This document shows positions 60,450-64,000 of a DNA stretch of 64,000 nt, in pieces. The notes beneath the pieces are model-generated. The model did not search any database. It saw only the letters and a program-made list of their open reading frames with translations, and had not been told where the DNA came from. Origin of the DNA: Archivesica marissinica (lineage: Eukaryota; Mollusca; Bivalvia; Venerida; Vesicomyidae); NCBI GenBank assembly GCA_014843695.1, contig CM026398.1, forward strand, positions 14,863,391 to 14,927,390, in the 5' to 3' direction. A program made the translations under genes and the position numbers. Position 1 is the first letter of the stretch, and each line of letters begins with the position of its first letter.

Positions 60450-60940
60450 AATATATACCCAAACTGAAATTTCAGAAAACTACAACAATGTGATTTTTAG
60501 ATTATGTCCGTGTTATATACGCTAAGCATCGGTGCACACAATTTCTAGTCGGCCTTGGAACCAGAAACAACAACAACAACCAACAACAACGCTTGCCAAA
60601 ATCGCTCGGTGCTGCAGAATATAATACGACTAATTTCTATTTGAGAAGAGAGCTATTGCTAACGCATTATCTCCGAGTAGAGTGTTTCATTAGTGTTTCA
60701 TTAACCTTTACTACACGTCTCCTCCCACAACGATTCATCCCACAATGAATGGTTGCAAGACTGTTTTCCTATTGATTAGCGTGTAATACAACCGCCTGAA
60801 ACAACAAAACTGAGCAACATTCAATCCCACGGCGTCTTCATTAGTGCCGAAAATTGGCATAAATTGTAAGATGTTTTATTTTACTTTTGCGATTAAGCGT
60901 TTTGTATATATGTATATATTTTTATTTCATACGGATTTAG
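60450..60940. other. Nothing recognised
   Basis: A short caacaacaac run near 60569. No other structure. Confidence 0.45.
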
Positions 60941-60945
60941 TTCGA

Positions 60946-61270
60946 ATATCAAATAGAATATATGAGATTTCAAATAGAATATATGAGATTTCAAATAGAA
61001 TATATGAGATTTCAAATAGAATATATGAGATTTCAAATATATGAGATTTCAAATAGAATATATGAGATTTCAAATAGAATATATGAGATTTCAAATAGAA
61101 TATATGAGATTTCAAATAGAATATATGAGATTTCAAATATATGAGATTTCAAATAGAATATATGAGATTTCAAATAGAATATATGAGATTTCAAATATAT
61201 GAGATTTCAAATGGAATATATGAGATTTCAAATAGAATATATGAGATTTCAAATAGAATATATGAGATTC
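60946..61270. repeat. 21-bp tandem repeat with 16-bp variants, about 16 copies
   Basis: Unit tatgagatttcaaatagaa ta; shorter units lacking agaat occur at three places (about 61034, 61134, 61192), dividing the array into sub-blocks. Confidence 0.95.
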
Positions 61271-61274
61271 CCGA

Positions 61275-62450
61275 ACATTGCCCCAAGAGTAGCTATTATG
61301 AACAAAATCGTGCACTTTTCACATACTAAGTATTTTGGTGTTACATCCACAATTAACAATAACAAGAAAAACTATTACATATATGTAATAGAAGGACGAT
61401 TGAAAACTCACTCGGATAGTGTATATAGATTAAAACGTGCATACTTTTGTAATTAAACACCAAACACTGTCCAACATAATAGTATTATTATATACCACAT
61501 TCCTGCTGGAACATCCGCGAATCATATGGGAACCAAATATTGTTGCAGAATTTCAAATACTTAAATATATTGACCTGGCCATTTCTGGATTCCAGCTCAA
61601 GCCTGTATTTCTATACGCAGACCAGTGAAAACGTTGAACTAGTTCCCTGAAAACAGATATACTCTTTTAATACCTATCATACGAAGACATAGTATTAATT
61701 CTTTAATATCACATTAATTTCCATTCGTCCAGAAAATAAAGGGAAACAGATACTCTTCAAGAAGGCTACGAAATTGCATTTATATACCTAACACTATGGG
61801 GGTAAGGTGAATAATCGCGTTGAAACTGATGCTTAAGATAAATGTAGCCTATTCGGGTTTCAAAATATAAGGGAGTTAACAATTTCGGGAAGTATTTGAC
61901 CGATGTTTGATCTACTGAGTGAGGCTGTTCTCTTCAGATTAATTTGCTCTATCGCACAACTTGTGCCACTGCCGTTGGTAGTGGTAGTGGTGGTGGTCAG
62001 ATACCGTTATTGAAATGTCCATAGGCCACCATTATAACACACAGTGTCATTAGATTTTCCCCAAAAATAGTTTGTCACAAAATACAGTAGTTTTCAATAG
62101 ACTGGCATTTGAGCCACAGGAAAATGTCAAATTTTAATGTGGTTGACCAATAGCGTTTTTTAAATTTCCCACTAAAGGCACCTATTCTGGAGGCAATTTG
62201 GTGGTGAATGTTGCACTGACACCTGCATTTATAATATGCTGTTTATTTATCACCAACTAGTATGCATATATACTAAAATATTCCAAAATGCAGCTCATAT
62301 ATTGTATTTTAATATTTAGAAGTCATTTTCACTATTTGTGACAATACCTACTCAGCCAATCAGTTCATGTATCAATAACTCTTATGTGCTTCCCTACACA
62401 TTTTCAACCAACCCCAGACCACTATATCAATAATATCGTCTGATCTGTGC
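61275..62450. other. Non-coding stretch, nothing recognised
   Basis: A small gtggta-rich run near 61977-62000. No element with visible ends and no coding similarity. Confidence 0.45.
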
Positions 62451-62454
62451 AGCT

Positions 62455-62592
62455 GAGTTTATAAAGCTTTTCTCCAATCTCAAACTCAGTCTCAAGCTTC
62501 TGATTGATTCAGCCTAGTGTAAAACTCAGAATCAACCAATCAAATCAATGGAGCTAGAGTTTGAGATTTGAGAAAAGTTTTATAAAGCTGGT
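62455..62592. repeat. Imperfect palindrome
   Basis: gtttataaagcttttctcc and tctcaaactc at left face gagtttgagatttgagaaaa and gttttataaagct at right. Likely a small foldback element. Confidence 0.7.
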
Positions 62593-62796
62593 GTTATGGA
62601 CCCGAGAAAGCAGACTACGCTCAATAATACACCTGTTGCAAGTAGATTATATTTTGGCGCGCTACATCTTAGGCGGAGTATCTCGCCACAAATCGTACGT
62701 ATTCCCTGCAATTTAATTAAGATGGAATGTGCATTGCACACAGCTGTACGTGTATATGTTATTATCTGAATCACAGCCATTCACTATTTGGAAACT

Positions 62797-62865
62797 ATGA
62801 CTCGAACCCATGCCCATCAGTGATGCTATATTTCAGTGGTATACAAGTCATCGGCCAATCCTCCG
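62797..62865 (-). mobile_element. SINE family B head fragment
   Basis: gactcgaacccatgcccatc, agtgatgctatatttcagtg, gtatacaagtcatcgg; weakly conserved. Confidence 0.6.
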
Positions 62866-63002
62866 TAGGTTCCTCTTCATGGCAAACGTCATATTAGATA
62901 GATATATCATGATAGATCACGAATTGGCCCGTCCGTCATAAAGTAATATACACCTCGCTTCGGTAAGACGGGCCAATGAGTTGATCTATCTGACTTAGAC
63001 AA

Positions 63003-63242
63003 CGTATGTATGTATGTATTTATGTATGTATGTTCCATTAATGTCAAACCCCTTGCGGGGACCTAGACATGTTTTCCTGGGCAAGCTTAGCCGACCTAAG
63101 TGCTTAACCAGCACTAAGCAATGTGTGTGATGTGTGATGTGCCTTGCTCAATGACACTACATACGTGGCCTGACCCGAGTATCGAACCCGGGACCGTTCG
63201 ATTCCAAATCCGACGCTCTACCACTGGACCACGGACGCCACA
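63003..63242 (-). mobile_element. SINE family F
   Basis: tatgtatgtatgttccatta, ccccttgcggggacc, gcaagcttagccgacc, box B complement gtatcgaacccgggacc, head end ccactggaccacggacgcc. Contains an extra gtgtgatgt step. Confidence 0.88.
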
Positions 63243-63433
63243 CTATGTTTTGATATGGTACGTTTGGTAAGTGTTACTTCATTGGTATAGAAACAACATA
63301 ATTATCAAACATTTACACATGGTTAAAGTCACGTGATTGGTGAGCATGTTCACTGATATAAGTTATTTATCAACATATCACTGTGTGTTGGTTTAATTCA
63401 CGTGTTTATATACATAAATGTTCACACAATTCA

Positions 63434-63682
63434 CAGACGGATCTGTAGTCCAGTTGGGCTGTTAATCCAGGGATCGCAGGTTCGATCCTCCGTCTGACCC
63501 AAATAAAATGAACAGTCTTACAGATAGGAAATTAAAGCGAGGTCTCGTGTTGGTGTTGTACACCGTATACGTAAAAAACCCAGAGAAGATTCTGGAATGG
63601 GTCTCTGTCTGTATCATTGCACTATCCTCCAAATTCTAAGATGACTAATCTCTTCAGGAGGCGTCGCTCATATGGGCATAAT
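63434..63682 (+). mobile_element. SINE family A, tail truncated
   Basis: gacggatctgtagtccagtt, ggttcgatcctccgtctg, ttggtgttgtacaccgtata, ending at gtcgctcatatgggca. Confidence 0.83.
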
Positions 63683-63903
63683 TAACACACAATTCGCACA
63701 CTTCTTTCAGGGAGAAGGAAAACACGTTTGATATAATAACTAATTTCTCATCTTAAATGCTTTATAAATCTATAATCCTAAGTTGAAAAGTACAGACAAT
63801 CTATATGATAAAAAACCATGGGTATATTGGCTTTGTTCGTAAGCCATTGTATAATGTGCAACATGGCATAAATTGATAATTCACCTTCAAGAATATATGT
63901 GTA

Positions 63904-64000
63904 CAGTCAAACCTGTGTTAAGCAGCCAGCCAAGGGAATCCCAGAAAGTGGCTGTTTAGCACAGGTGGCTGCTTAATAGAGGTCAAATATATAATAGAAC
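63904..64000 (+). mobile_element. pogo-like MITE, cut by window edge
   Basis: TA then cagtcaaacctgtgttaagc, gctgtttagcacaggtggct; runs off the right edge. Confidence 0.8.

Noticed and set aside
62580..62780. 66-codon minus ORF
   Set aside because: No recognisable motif, splice context or repeat relation; length is within chance.

Overview
This is a metazoan genomic window, AT-rich and intron-rich, with no bacterial-type gene organisation. The abundance of tRNA-headed SINEs, pogo-like and other MITEs, hAT elements and minisatellites, together with a very large Cys-paired multi-cadherin gene, suggests a lophotrochozoan, probably a bivalve mollusc. That assignment is inference from overall character, not a species call.

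The only clear protein-coding gene lies on the minus strand. Its exons run from about 48.67 kb (cut by a 1000-base run of N) down to 2.04 kb and continue off the left edge. I could join 19 exons with GT-AG junctions and consistent phase into about 7.5 kb of open coding sequence (about 2,500 codons). They encode about 24 extracellular cadherin (EC) repeats. Neither the start codon and signal peptide nor the membrane anchor and cytoplasmic tail is visible. From 27.7 kb leftwards every intron is phase 1 and the exon lengths repeat (about 1410 / 201-207 / 153-165 / 123), so a block of six EC repeats has been duplicated as a unit. A Cys pair recurs in eight of the EC domains.

The introns are crowded with minisatellites of many unrelated units: 33, 118, 22, 30/31, 82, 40, 63, 35, 19, 118, 14 and 36 bp. 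Several touch splice sites. The 63-bp array is built from the exon 8 end and its splice donor. Three partial exon copies sit in the intron just 5' of their parent exon. Introns also hold at least seven SINE families, two LINE relics, two inverted hAT copies with perfect 8-bp target duplications flanking exon 9, TTAA-flanked elements and pogo-like MITEs.

Right of the N gap (49.67-64.0 kb) I see no cadherin exon. This part holds a decayed element with long inverted-repeat arms and a broken Cys-tailed ORF (49.67-52.5 kb), more SINEs, a TTAA element, several unclassified repeats, and trinucleotide and 21-bp arrays. Very long open frames inside the arrays follow from unit lengths and lack of stops and are not called as genes. 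No real tRNA, rRNA or CRISPR was found.
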